From assembly GCA_008360975.2 (NCBI GenBank), contig CM039182.1, positions 102,703,443-102,767,442 on the forward strand: DNA of 64,000 nucleotides. Reading direction: 5' to 3'. The notes beneath the pieces were generated by a model, which saw only the letters and a program-made list of their open reading frames with translations, was not told where the DNA came from and searched no databases. Positions 25,051 through 39,326 of the stretch are shown here, piece by piece. Numbering within the stretch: position 1 is the first letter of the stretch; every line of letters starts with the position of its first letter. The stretch is from Lichenostomus cassidix. Lineage: Eukaryota; Chordata; Aves; Passeriformes; Meliphagidae. The translations under genes were made by a program, and so were the position numbers.

Positions 25051-28000
25051 GTGCTGCTCAGCCTGCTGCTCTGTAAGACACTGTAGGCCTTTTGTGGTGC
25101 TGGGAGTAGGATGGCCATCAGACCTGTGAGCTGACAGCCTCAAATGAAATAGAAAAACAATGAGGAGAAGGAGAAGGAGAACTTTTACAGAAATCCCTAT
25201 TGTCTATGCAATGAATTTTTAAGAGCATTTCTTATCAAGTGGAGCACAAATAAGGAGGATGTAGGGATTAGTTGCTTAAAATGTAATGTTTCAGTATTTG
25301 TGAATCTTGCATTAATTTCTTTACTGATATGAAAAATTTTATGGAAGCCCTTTGCATATATTTGTACAGAATGTGCTTAAATTCATTTGTCCATTAATTA
25401 ATTTCTTTTGATTACATTGCACACACGAAAAATGATAATCATTTCAGGTGTTCAGACTTATATAGTTCTCCCTAAGGCTGTACAGAGCATGTTTGGATTT
25501 GAGCTCTGCTTTAGTTTCAGACTATATAGGTGTTATCAAATGCACCACTACCTGGAGATTTTTGTAGGGATGTTCAGGACCCTAATTTCGTGGAGAGCCC
25601 CCAGTGTGCTAAAGCAGGGAGAGAGTCCGGATCCCATGCTTGTGTGCCCCACTCCTGCTGGTGTGCACATTCCTGTGGAAGTACCCTGATGGAACCTGCA
25701 GCCATGCCTGTGTATTACAGCACCTGAATGTCCAGCACCCAGCTGAGAAAAAATAACATTTGATGTGCCATAAAAAATGTACCAGGAAGTCATTGCAAGC
25801 AAGACAGTAATTTGAAGGTTGTTCTGCTGACTGAGCACTGCATGCCTCAAGTCTCATTAGCTGAGAATTAACATTTTTCTAAGCCCATAAGAAAGTGTGA
25901 AATGTCAGTGATTTTGCCACAATCCAAGAAACAGTGGATTATGGCAAACTGTTTCTCCTGCTCTCTACTGCCAGGCAAGTCTGTCCTTTGCCAGCAGCTT
26001 GGGCTGGCTGGCAGGTGTGTCTCAGACAGGGGCAGAAGTTTAGTTCAGGTCTGGTGTCCTAAGAGTGAGCTCAGGTGCAGGACAAAGCTGACATGATTTC
26101 AGTGGCTCTGACTCAGCAGCCTTGTGTATCTGCGTTTTTGGGGACAGTGTTACCTGACTTGAACACAGGGGTAGGAACCAGTCTCCTTCGAAATATGCCT
26201 GGAATCACATCACAAGGAAGCAGGTTTTCCATAGCAGCACCAGGTTCTAATTGCAAACTAATGGGTGGAATACGCAGCAGGATACACTATAAAACCACAG
26301 TACTTTTCTATTTGTAAATTGTGAGAAGGCAGTATAACCTTTACCCCAAATGTTGTTCTCAGGAAATGGTCTTTGCTGTAAAACAACTCTGAGAATTAGA
26401 GATACATCATTCCTTAGCTCAAGAGCAAATAATTAAATTTTCACTTTATGGAAAAATACAACAAAGACCGGAATCTTTCTTTGCTCTAGCTTATTTCTAT
26501 TGCAGTGTTTTTGTGATGGCAATGACAGAAATGAGCTGTATCAGTAGCTGAAGACATGCCCCAATTTATATAACGAGATCACATTTTGAGTAATAATTCC
26601 TGCCATTTTCCTAAAGTAAACTAATGTGCTTTCAACTACAGTTGTCTTTTGGGAAGCAGGACTTAGGCCTCTTTCGTGAAGCGGCTATGCTTAATTAATA
26701 CATCCAGTGTGTAAAAATAACTCAGGTTTTTCTTTTTAGTTTGTGCTACTGTCCAATCTCCAGCCATGTGCTGCCACTCACTGGCACTAAGTTCCACATC
26801 ATTCCTTTAGGACAAACCTCAATATTTTGGTTTTCCCCAGGTATAATACTTGCAAAGCTCTCTTGAGCCATAGGATTTTGCAAGAAATTACAGATGAGCT
26901 ACTTGGTGATGATGAGATTTTTAAAGTAACTGAGTTATTTTTGATTTTCAAAAAACATAGTAAGAATTTTTAATAAGTGTGTTTAATGAGTACAGCTCTG
27001 CAGGGCTCCTCCTGTAGTACAGAATATTGTTTGGAGCCATTATATTTCATCATGTCATTAATTCCCCTTTTGGAGCTCAAATATGATGTATTAGGTACTG
27101 AATCCTGTAAATAATTGCACATTTTCATGCTTCTTAAATATGTGTTTATGCAACAGTCTAACAGTAATTGGCTCTTTGAAGTTATGGTAGACTATGGGGT
27201 GCGTATATTATTAACCACTTTTTGAAACAAACACTGCTTTGTTTCTTTAATAATGTCACAGACAAACCCAAAGGAAATGTGGCAGCAAAAAAACCCGAGC
27301 ATTAAAAAAAATTGCAGAACCTCTAAAGTATACACAGAGATGTGATTTACTCTCTTTATTTCTTGCTGTTACACCAGTCTCGCTGCACTGCTTCTTTGAG
27401 TGCTCAATAACAAGCACAATGCAACTCAAATACTGGGATCTGGAAAACATCGAATGCTATTTTGCAAAGAGGGACAGTCTAGCTGCCATCAGAGTCTAAC
27501 AGTTCCTTTTATCAAAAGCACACTGTAGGCAGATGTTGGTAATCTGTTCTAATGCCACAACCTTTGTCTGGCCTCTCGAGGGGGAAATGGTTGTGTTGGT
27601 CTTTGGAAATTGTTTTCCCTTACTGAATTTAGCTTTGGTCAGATGGGAGAGTGCTAAATTGCATTCCACTTAAAATGCAGTAAGCCATCTGAGCAGAACA
27701 ATTCCTAGTTGCTTTGATCAAGGATTTGAGCTAAGCTATCAGAGGAGGGGAAAAAACCCAAAAAACAATAAATAATATCACAGAACCCTCTATTGTGACA
27801 GATCTCTTGCCTGTTCTGTTGAGAAAGATGCCTACTTTTTGTGTCTGCTCAGTCAAGATGATGGTGTCTTGATAACCATTCTCTTTCCTGTAATAATTTT
27901 CAAATTAATTCTGTCTTTAGTTAAAGTAAAATGTAGATTTGTATCCCTCTGGGAAGGTTTAGATGGAAGTCAGAATATTGCAATAGAATTCCAATACAAA

Positions 28001-31000
28001 TGCTGGCAGGCTATTTCTCTTTTGAATTTTTTTCTCTCAATTTCTTTTAACTTTCTTCTGAATTTCACACAGAATCAAATAAAACTATGTAGATTTGTGG
28101 CAGCAAAAATCAGGGTCTCACTAGACCAAAATAACCAAGTTATGAATAAAACTTAACTCATCCATGAGCCCCAATCTCAGGGGCAATTTCAGGACTGCCT
28201 CAGGAAGTCCTGAAAAAATCTGCTGCTTTCCATTTTGCATGAAGGGTAATTTGCGCCCAAGTGACAGAATGAGTTGTCAGCTGGTGCCATGACCTTACCC
28301 TGTCTTATCTCACACAGCTCCCTGAAGGCTCATGCAACACTTTTACCATTTGCCTCTTTTATTTAAAAAGGGGAAAGCAAAAGAAGAAGGGTTCCAGAGA
28401 GACCAAGGAGGGGTGAAGGGAAGTATTGCATCTGTGTTGGAAGCTCTGGTAGTGAGGCTGGCAGGGCTGCATGCTCTGATCTAGGTGAAGTCAGTTACTG
28501 TCTTGTTACATACTTCCAAGGAAGCTTGTCTGGCCCTCTTTGGGATGTTGCTGTGGGGAAGCTAGATCACGTTAGAAGTTAGATTAATGCACAGCTAAGA
28601 CCAAAATGCTCATTCTCTTTTCAGAAAACAAAAAAGGAGATAAGTACGGACAAGGGGTTGTCAGTTAAGATTTCCAATACCAACACCAACATTCCATCTT
28701 CCTAAATCTTCCTCTAGGACTGTGCCCACAGCCTAAAAGATGCATCAGGTTCACCCAGATGTGTAGAGCGTCATTTTGTATAAATAGGCAGTTGTGTTTA
28801 ACCTCACATCAGCTACCTGCAGGGTTAATGCTTACACAGGCACTCCTTGTCTGCACAGACTCTGCAGCCTGCAGCACATCAACATCTGTTCTGGTGTCGT
28901 GTACTGCCACAGATTGCACTTGGCATTATGAGTAAGAACTCCTTCCCATAATCTGATTTATATTGCCAGTCATCCCCTTTTCTGGAGTTCAAATCTGTGC
29001 TGCGTTCCTGAGAGCCTTTTCCTACTTCTGTCAGTGCTTACTGAGAACATAAGTGTGTACCTCCCTTAAGGAGAGTGCTTACTGCTGCTTCAGTTGAGAA
29101 GACTCTCACTGAGTGCAAAGGTTGGACTTATGTCCTGTGAGTTTGGGTGGGATGGCTGAATAATACCTATAGGGTGAAGGGATACTGAGCCTGAATACAC
29201 TTAGGTGGGCTTTTTTTTAATTTAATAGAATACAATAGCCCACCCTACACGTGACATGCATCACTGGAGAAAATGTCTATCTGTAAATAAGTGCAGTTAA
29301 AGCAGTTTTTACTCTTAACACTATATTTTTCTTCTAATTCAACATTTCATTGAAAGGAAAGAGTTGGATGGTTAAGTTAGAAAAGGTGAGAAGAAGTGAC
29401 AAAAGGGAAAGGAGAAGGACAAGGGAAAAAACTGGATTTTGAATAGCAAAGTAGGCCCAGAGGAGTTTCATAAAACAGTAATGTGGCCTGCATTTCAAAA
29501 ATCATTCATTATGTAGAATCAGTAACACCTTTCCCTGTGTGAATAGTTGATGGTGAGAAACAGATGTATAGAGCTTTTAACCTGAATTTTTCCAAAACAC
29601 TTTGTCTTCTCTTTGTTCCTTCATCACATATGAATTGGTGTGTAGACTAGGCGGAGATAGCGTGCTGTCTAGCATGTTTTATTGACGTTGTTTGAGCTCC
29701 CAGTGTGGCCAGTTTTTGACACTTATTTTAGGACATGGTTTCTGGTGGTGATGGGACTCCAGTTTCCTTCCCTGCAGGCAGGAGACAGAGAGGGATATGA
29801 GATGGTCGTCAAGTTAATGGTGTCCAGAATCCCTTTATTGCTTTCAAAGGGCTGGCAAACCTAGTGAATGGAACATAATGGACATGACAGATAAGTAGGC
29901 ACTGGATAGAAAGCTTAAATAGCTGTGGGAATTTTTGGGACCACAACAGCACTGTTGGAATTTCATCAAATGAAGGGGAATGCTTTCACCCATCTGTTTC
30001 GCAGATACATTTCTTAATATTTTAAGTACAGTATTGCAGATCAGAGCAGTCTGTTAAGTTACAAAACTGAGACAAATCTTTGTTTTCCTGCAAACTTTCC
30101 TCACTGAGGGTCTAGTTGTGTAAGGTGCTGAGTGTCCTCAGCTGCCAGCATTGTAGAATGAGTTCATGATTTCCTTATGCCTGGTGTCACAGAAGCATCT
30201 GGCTCCTCTATTTCACTACCAGTACCTTTACAGCCAGAGGAGTCTAAGGCAGGAGCATGAATCTGTTGGAATCCAGTTTATGTTTTGGTTTTTTTTGAAG
30301 ATACAAATGTAAGCTTTCTGGTTCTTTTGCTGTTGAAATCTTAAACTGGGCAACCAGATTCTAGGGAATAATACAGACATGGCTTGCAGAACAATTTCCA
30401 GGGAATCTTTTCAGATGGTGGGGCTTTTCTTCCATTTTGCTGATAAAAAAAAGAGATCCTGGAAGTGTCAGCGAGGTAAATATTTACACTTTCCCCATCA
30501 TGTAGTAGCAGGCAAATTTGCAGCACAATAAAAACTGATTTTTTTACCCAATGTCAGGATTGTTTCTGTCCATTCATAAATGGAAGAGACTGAATGGGCA
30601 ACTGTATCTTTCCTCCTCCAAATTAGCAAGGAGATCATGCTTAGCAGAAGAAGATCATGGAGGAATATGGGGTGCCTTGCACCTGTTGTCCATAACAACA
30701 CATTGAGAATTGACCACTGCCACAATATTTCAAATATGTGTGCTAAACAATGATAAAAAATTACCACCCATTGCCCAACTAGCATGACTCCATTAAGGAG
30801 GTTGTTTCTATTTGCACTGCAATCATGTGCAATCAGACCATTTATTGTCCCCTCCTCAGCACATTAGTGCTGTACCATCAATTTAGTACATGCATGTCTT
30901 TTGAAGAACTGGCAAAAAACTAACTTTGCCAGCTATTTCTGATGTGGAGAGGATGTCTTACTCCATCTTCAGACAACCTCCTCTCCAGCAGGCATGGAAA

Positions 31001-31369
31001 AAAGTCAGGGACTCTTTTAGGGTGGCATTCTGGCTAATTCCTATGCAGATGCACAAGGAACAAAGTATTTTTTATCCCAAGCCAAGACTTATATAATTGA
31101 AATTGTCAATTGCCATCACTAATTTAAAGAAAAAACCCAGTGTGGTTATCAAACAACATAAGTGTAGTAATTGGGAACATGTGACATTAATCATGGGTGC
31201 AGGATTAGGCATATACACCTGGTTTAGGCTTCCTTTTTCTCACTTTCAATATGACATTAACTAATTTGGGGCCTGAGGCATTGTCAGCTTCTGATACTGA
31301 AGTGTACTGGCTGCATCAGCATCATCTGGCATCATCTTTTACATCTAATTTTATTCTCCTGAAAAGTCT

Positions 31370-31390
31370 ATTATTGTTATTGTTATTATT
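31370..31390. repeat. TTA/TTG trinucleotide repeat
   Basis: TATTATTGTTATTGTTATTAT, an imperfect short repeat. No other significance seen. Confidence 0.7.
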
Positions 31391-34300
31391 GAAGCATGAC
31401 AATGCTTCTCAGGAGAGAGAGAAAAAAGCCCAGGGAAATTATTAATTCAAGCTGTCAGCAATAGCTAGCTCATTCATATTGCTGTGAAAAATGTTTCACT
31501 TTTAAAATAAAACCGGTGCATGTTTGCTTTTTGACAAAGTATCAGGAACAAGTGAGTATATTTCTACTGGGGCAGTTTATAGACATTTTGCAAAATCCAA
31601 ATTAGTGTACATCTTCTTAAAATTGCAGTAAGTTACAAAACCATGGCTTTTCATCAAATAGGAAAGTGTTGCATTTCTCAAATCAGATTAAGTGAAAATA
31701 AGTTCACGTTGCAAAAGTGGTAATGTCATTAAATAATTTTATGGAGCAAGGCCTGCTAATGCCTTGTGTGCTGCTTATGCACAAGTCATCTGCCAGTGAG
31801 CTTTCCACTTCCACTGTAGCTGTTTTGCTGATTCTTATCAGTTTGGCTGCTTAAAATGTGTTTATATAAAAGGCTTTTTATTTCATACACTTTGATTCGT
31901 CTTTACTCTCACTGCAGATTTCCTATTTCTCTCCATTGAATTAATATTTTAATATTTGCTGAATTTGAAGGCAACTGGCCTGTCTTCTCCTGGACTTGTA
32001 TTTACACTGATTTCTCTGGTGCAGTCCCTGACAGCTTCCCACAATAATCAAGATGGAGCTGTTTGCCATGCTTCACAGAAGTGGTTAGTTAATGAAGATT
32101 TGTTTGGGGACAGGCTGAAGCTAATGGCATAGCTCATTTCCTCAATAAAAACTGCTGTTTAGTAAACTGTATCTGATGACCTCATGACACTCATGTCAGT
32201 CACCACTTTTCCAAGACCATTTACTCTGATTTTTGCAGATTATGGCTCTCCAACCATTCTTTAATACTGTTTCAGAGAAAACTAATGATGTGTCCATAAG
32301 TATTTTAATCCCAGAGATTTTTTATCTTTCATCTTTTGCTGCCTATGAAAAATGTGGATATCTTAAAGTTTGTCAGCCAACAACACTTCCAGAAGTCAGA
32401 CTGCAGACTCTTCAGACAGTATTCCAGATGCCCATCATTTATATAGCCACATTTTATATCTCCTAAAAGCATTATTGCATAAATGTTACTGGTCTGCAAC
32501 ATTCCCCACTGTGCATACGCATATTAATCACCCATGGCTGTAACAGTCATTTCCTCTAAATTTTGCCTATATTTTAATTTATTGGTTTCTCTCAGTTGCA
32601 CCCTTCTGGTTAGCACAAAGAAGTCTGAATTCCCAGTCCAATGTGCTGTTGGACAAACAGGGCAGCCCCAGAAGACAAGTGTTATTCCTGTCTCAAGAAA
32701 GGGACTGGGTTACACACGGGAAGTAAAGAGGAGATGACATTGTTTCAGCTCTGGAAACTTGAGAGATTTTTCTGCATCCCTACTAGTAAATCGAATTTCC
32801 TTTTTACTTTTTTTCCTTTTTGTGTTTTAATTAGTAGAATTATAATGAGGCCATCTCTGCAGACTGGATATGGGTGGCTTGTAGAAATACAGGGGCTAAG
32901 GTCACCCATCCAGTCATGAACTATGAAACCATCATGTTTGCATGCAATGAGAGAAATGGGGATAACTAGCACAGACTGCATTTAAAGAAAGATCATTGTT
33001 AATCTGCAAGCATACAATACCAGTACTTTTTTCCTTGTTCTTTTTAGCTGTATATAATTATCTTTTAGACTAGCTGTCCCTTTTCACAGCTTTTGCTTCC
33101 TTTTCCTCTGATTCTGTTTCACGTTGCTAGTTTGAATAGTTATGTAACTTTCTGATTTTTGGAAAGGAGAAGCACTGAGATGGATTCCTCTTGTACAGCT
33201 GGGCTCACAGTCCCTCTGCCACCAACCTCAGACGTTGGCCTATGGGCTAGCAGTGCCAAACTATCACCATTTCATTGTTGCTATTTCACTGCCCTCAGTA
33301 ACACCAAAGCCCTTCTTGTAAAGCTACAAACCCTATTCCCTGTTTGCATTAATGAATCATCTGTATGTCTTCTGAATTACTATTTCATCATATTAGTACC
33401 TTCTCCACTTGCATTAGGCAGCAATGAGAAAGCTCTCCTTGCATAAACAGAAACCTGCAATCAGAGAAGTCCTGTTGTGTTACTAAAAGCACAAGAATTT
33501 GAATTACAGCAACATGAGGAGGCAGAGTTCAGGTCAGGCTGGCAATGAACCATTGCAAAGAGGTTGCCTTACAAGAACAGCATTTGAGGTGAGGCTATTC
33601 TGCACTGCCAGGGATGAATGGCTGTGTGAACTTCAGTGATTTTATTTCTTGAAATGAAAATTTATGTTAAATAAAAGTTAGCAGGCTATTGAAGAAGTGC
33701 TAGGAAGACAATCCCAATACCCCTTTCCACCATCTAACCTTTAGGGGAAAAAATTACCAGGTTTATAGAACTTGGTCAGCCTCATCTCCTTTTTTCTTAA
33801 CAGGATCTTTGTTTTACATGGACTAGATTGAAAAAGCAGATGATGTAAGAATGTTTCTTCTGGCCACTTGAGGAATTTAGCAGCAGAATAATAACTAATT
33901 CCTTATCCTGCATATAATTATGGCAAATTCTGCTGAGAGGATCAATTTTCTCCAGTCTCCATTTTCCCTTTATCTAATCATATTCAGCAGGAAGCTTTGC
34001 TAGTAATCTGGCTGGCTCAGCTCCACTTCATGATAGTTCTTTTACAGAAATCTCTTCTTGAACAAGTTGTTACAAACACAGTACAGTTACAGTATATTTT
34101 GTTCTTTCAACTTCCAGATTTAAAAATGTAACATTTATGGCAAAAGTAAGGCCTGTGGTTCATTCAGATGAATGAATTGTGTGGCACAGGGTTGAGTTTT
34201 TTAATAAACACATTTGCATGTGTTGATTTATCTCATTTGATGCTTTCAGGGAACCCTCCTCTTACTAATGGGTCAGAATTGGCCATAAGGATCTGCTCCA

Positions 34301-36605
34301 GCACAAGATACAAAACTGTTAACAAGGTTTAAACTAAATACAAATCCCTTTATAAGAATTAGGTCAATAAAAACTGCAGTAGTTTGAATTAAGTCTAGTT
34401 CTGATATCTGAAAAGTTATGAGCTTTTTTCTTTTAATGTACCCTAACTGAAATGTTAAAAACTCTTACTGCACACTGAAGGCAAAACTGTTTCCATAGCC
34501 AAAATGAATTTTGCTCTGAAATAAATACATCCTAGATCATCCTCTTTGTATATCAGAAGTAAACCCATTAATCTCATGTCTTTTGAAGCTGAGCAGCTGA
34601 GGATATCTGTGAAACCACAATAAAATCGTGCAGGTGTGCTTAGTGCTAGCTCCTCCACCTCCTGAGTGCCTGACAGGCTGCCATGTGTGACCATGCCATG
34701 CTGTAGCTCGCAGCAGCCAAGGCACAGCTCTGAATTTCACAGCTGCAGACAGTGCTGAGGACAGGCAGTTCCAAGGAGTGAAGTTCAGCTGAGTGTGAAC
34801 TGCAGCTCAGCATGAACTGCGCCAGGGTGCCCTTTGTCTTTCATTTTCCTGGAAATTGTGCAACTGCCTTGACACCATCATGCCCCTCTTTCGTGAAAAT
34901 GAAAACCGTTCTCACATCATTTAGAAAAACAGGAATAGTGGAATGCTTGGAAAGTCACAAAGAGGCAGCACTGTTAAAAGTGAAACAGAGGACGTTATCT
35001 GCTACACATCCTGCTTCCAAGGAGGCTGACATCTGATCCTGGAAACAAGGAATGTGAAATGACATTTTTGATTTGGAAGGCTATTAAAATACTTCAACAG
35101 GTGCTCTACTTGCATTATGCCTGTTCTAGTGCAGAGGTTTGCAAATATGTTATTAACAGTGCTTATTTTCTTCAAAACTGTTGCTGTGCCTCAGTTTTGT
35201 GAAATTTTAATTTGTCAGCTTTTTTCAGTCTTGAAAGATTTTTAAATGGATTTTCCTGTTTACATTCCCTGCAACAACAATTTGCATTAGTTCCACCCCT
35301 TATTTAGTGCACAAATTGGTCCCAGGCAGAAAGTTGCAGTGTGAATCCACATTCCCCTGAAGGATACCTGTTTGTGTTTTTGGCAAAGGATCATCTCAAA
35401 CTGGAAATGGATAAATGAGAGTTTTCTTGGAGGTAACTGCAAATGTGGGTCATAGCTTTCCAGCAGACCAGTGGTGAAAATGAGATGTGGCTGCTTCCTC
35501 CTCTGACACAATTGTTCTTCATTACCATCAGCAATAAGCCCTACTAAGCAGGGCTGCAGCTCTCTGGCCTTTCACATTCACACAGAGAAAGATCACTTTT
35601 GCGAGGCCTGAGAACAGCTAGTTTTGCTTATGCGTATATGGTCACATTGGAACAAAGGGAATCCCTTAAAGCAAACAGATAATGATTTCTTCCAGAGATC
35701 TTCACTTAATGGATGGATCCCTGGTTCCCTTAAAGTCCTGTTTGTAGCAAGCATTGCTTCCTAGTAAAGAGCACTAGTAAAGATGATGTAAGCACTTGCT
35801 GTCTTTCATGGTCATCTTTAAAAAAGAAAGATAATGCATAATATGTTCAACAAGATATTTTTCTTCCCAAAACTAAAGCTTTCTTGCAAGCTGAGGGGGA
35901 AAAAACCTCTCAAGCACCAGACCATGGTGATGTACTTCATTAAAAAAAAAAAATTGGAAAACAGATGTTCAATTCCAGGGCCAGGTGTTTGCCTAAGTAA
36001 AAACTCTTGGGGAGCTGCAAGAGCAAATATCAGCAAGACAAAGTAGTCACCCCATAGGATACCTATAAACTGCTTATTGAATCCTGAGATGAACGAGGAG
36101 ACAGAATGGCACTCTTGTAAGCCTAGGACTGAAAATTACAGTGGTAGTGACAGACAAGGCAAGAAGACTTAGGTGGCAAGCCACAAGAGGAAGGAAGAGT
36201 GTTAAACTGTGGTCTCTAAGAGAGCCCACCATGATCACAGGGAGATTCAGCTGGGACCAGCTGGGAGAGAACCTCAAGTCCGTTGTGATTTGAGGTAGAT
36301 CATGTTCATCCTATTCCTTATAGTGAGTTTCCCAAAAAGACCCAAAAGAACTTTTAAACTTGAAAAGATAAATTTTGCAATACTTTAACCTGAAGTAGTT
36401 GCTTTTAAAATACAGGAAATTCAAAGTGACTCAACAAGACAGGACAGAAATAAATAAGACTGGAGAACATTTTGATGAAGCTGTGAGTGAAAATTGCTCA
36501 GGAAGGCAGACGAAAGCTGCCCTGGGGAGCTGGATTCTTCCCTGCATTTGACACAAAGCTCCTGTGTGGTGTTAAACTAGTAATTTCCTGCAGGTGTCAG
36601 AGAGA

Positions 36606-36692
36606 CCCAGAATCACAGATTGGGTTGGAAGGGACCTTTAAAGAACAGCTAGTTCCAACCCCCTGCCATGGACAGGAACATGTCTGCCTGCT
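36606..36692 (-). mobile_element. CR1 LINE, very short 3' tip
   Basis: The + strand reads AGAATCACAGATTGGGTTGG, AAGGGACCTTTAAAGAACAG, CTAGTTCCAACCCCCTGCCA, TGGACAGGAACATGTCTGCC, the reverse complement of the last 80 or so bases of CR1. Only the 3' tip inserted or survived. It is less diverged from the family consensus than the other CR1 copies here, which suggests a younger insertion (inference). Confidence 0.93.
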
Positions 36693-37920
36693 TTGAACTT
36701 GTTTCATAGGTCTCTGGCTGGAGATGCAGTTTTGGTTGGTTAAGTGCTGAGGTAGAACTGAAGTCACAGGGAGCTTTCCTCTGCACGTAGGAGGTGATCA
36801 CTTCCTACACCCAAACTCTACTGAATTAGTAGCCATTTTGTGAACAAATAGCCAATTTGGCTATGTTACACCTTATAAGGGCTGTGAATTTATTTTTACA
36901 ATGTGAGTACAGGGCAATTATTGAAATTATCCTCAAGGAAAACTTACCTATTATGTGCAGATAGATGGCTATATTGATTATACAGAAAAATATATAATAT
37001 AGACTTCATGACTAATCTTCTGTCCTCTGATTTCTCCCCAACTTCAATTTAGTTTAAATTGTGGTTTTTGCCTCTCTGCGTGTGGTTTCCTCTGGGATCT
37101 CCAGTGTTTGGATTTTGTAACACTTTGTGTTAATAATGAGACTCTAAGTCATTTCCACTGTCATATGGGGTTTGTTTATAGGCAGATGATGCAAATACAG
37201 CTGTGTACTGTTGGGGATCCTGTAGTACCTCACTAGCTCTCAGAGAGGTCCCCCAGTTTTTCCAGTATCCAGTGTTGGTATATGTAGAGCACCTTTGTAT
37301 GCTCTCTGTGCAATATTTAATGTTCTACAGATTTTACCAATCATCTTAATAAAATCAGAAATATAAAAAAAGCTATGATTTTTTTTTTAAATGCAGAGAC
37401 TTTAAATCCAGAGAAACACTGGAACTAAGTTGATCCCATAAGCTGCTACCATTTTTCCTTTGGGTTGCAAGTCTTATTGCACACAAATTCACTAGAACAC
37501 ATTGTAAGCAAGGTTAAAAATAATGTATTTTGGAAAAGGTAGAAGTAGTGATATGTAATGTTTGAAAGAAAGGCTTAAACTTTCCTGTTTCAAACGTTTC
37601 TCATTTCAAAGAGCTTCCAGCTTTAGCCTTAATACCCTCCCAAAATGCTTCCTCTTTAAATTTGGCTCTACCCCAGAAATAATTTCCTTCTTGAAACTGA
37701 AAACAGCAGTGACAGCTCTTCTGCATGTTAAGACGTCACTACTTAAAATCTGATATCGCATATCCCTGCAGGCTCAGAAACTGGAGCTTGATATTGCTGC
37801 AGAAGGTTGATCTCCAGCTGCCTAATTGTTCTGTGCAGCTGCTTCTTTCAAATCCTGTAAGGGCCTGATGTATCAGAGTTGAAATTATCAATTTCTGGCA
37901 TGAAAAGCTTTCATAAGTCT

Positions 37921-37925
37921 TATAC

Positions 37926-37957
<32 letters not shown>
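37921..37957. repeat. (TA)n microsatellite
   Basis: About 37 bases of alternating TA with two C interruptions. Self-complementary, so it may form cruciforms and is probably length-variable. Confidence 0.95.
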
Positions 37958-38719
37958 TTGGTTTTATGATTTCAAAACCTGAGCCATAAAGAATTGAGCA
38001 AGTAGCAACTGTACAATAAATTCTTTGAAAACTGAAATTCTAATTTTTTTTTTGTTTTTCTTGTAATACATCTTCATTCGGGAAAGGTGCTGCTTCAGAA
38101 GACTTGAGCCAGTGCAAACTTACACCTCCTGACATTCACTGAGTGTCTTTTGATAGTATAGTGTAATACAGTACAGTGTTGGCTACAAAATACGTTTCTC
38201 GCACAGCTGCCCTTTGCATTCAGTTACTTGATTTCAGTAATAATGAAAAATAGCCTCTCCAAAGTAGTGTTTCATAACACACTGTAAACAATATAATTTG
38301 ATCTCAGCAGCATTAGGATGGTCAATTAAACAGAAAGTCAAGCCACCAGCCACCTGTTAAATCCCTTCACTGTCCCTCCATCATCAAGAAAGCTTGCCCT
38401 GTGCTCAGGCTCTCCCAGGGTGTTTTAGAGAAGGTGAAAAGCCCAGAAGGGACTGCTGGGAGCAGAGGGAGACAAGGGAGCCTTGGAACCCTCACAGAGA
38501 GGCTCAGTCCTATTGCAGGTCCTGCTGGAGCCAACCCAGTTGCTGACAACACAGCAGATATTTAATATCTGTTGAAGTTGTTGAGTTTTGACAGTTCTGA
38601 CGACATAAATCATGTGTTTGGTGTTAAAAGCTTGGGATTTGCCATAATGATAGACCTGCATATCTTAACTGAAGGTTTTAGCACTACTTTGAAATGGAAA
38701 GGAAAACATTTTTGTGGAT

Positions 38720-38998
38720 GAGGAAAAGTCTAGGATACTTACTGCCTTCTTTGTCTCAATCTTTAACAGTAAGATCAGTTGTCCTCCTTCAGTTGTTCCA
38801 CCCCCTGAGCTGGCAGACAGGGACTAGGAACAGAGTGAAGCCCCCCTAATTCAAGTGGAAATGGTCAGTGACTTGCTGCACCACCTAGACACTCAAGTCC
38901 ATGGGGCTGGATGGATCCACCCAAGGGTACTGAGTGAGCTGGTGGAAGTGCTCACCAAGCCACTTTCTGTCTTCTACCAGCAGTCCTGGCTGGTATAT
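38720..38998 (+). mobile_element. CR1 LINE, internal reverse-transcriptase fragment
   Basis: The + strand carries a decayed stretch of CR1 ORF2. EEKSRILTAFF resembles EKAEVLNAFF, then PPPELADRD, then a block like LDTQVHGAGWIHPRVLSELV (CR1: LxTHKSMGPDGIHPRVLRELA), then LTKPLS and YQQSWL. Frame breaks are present, and a stretch of about 280 bases from the middle of ORF2 survives without either end. It is the first sense-oriented CR1 in the window. Confidence 0.85.
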
Positions 38999-39310
38999 GA
39001 GCACACTTATGGTATCATGGTGTTCTACTTTTGATGTCCTGTTGGTTCATTTCAAAATTCTTCCACATTTTAATCAGTCAGGACAGAGAGGTGTGGCACC
39101 ATGCAGGTAAGCATGTCAGCATGGAAAATCTAATAATTTCAGAGTCACTTTTAAAATTCTCTCTGTTTGGTCTTACCCTCTTTTTAGCTAATATGCAGAT
39201 AGATCATGAGGTCATAAAAAGCATTGATGCATCCATAGCAAATAGCAAGGTTCATACACCTTGCTGCAGGTTATCCATGCTGTATTCCTGATTCACTTAA
39301 CTGCTTCCAA

Positions 39311-39326
39311 TTTTTTTTTTTTTTTT
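39311..39326. repeat. Poly(T) tract
   Basis: Sixteen T in a row, with a second run of 11 T at 39358-39368. No LINE body is recognisable between or beside them. Confidence 0.9.

Noticed and set aside
30498..30785. Minus-strand frame with a tryptophan-rich, transposon-like feel
   Set aside because: I could not tie it to any transposon family or motif.
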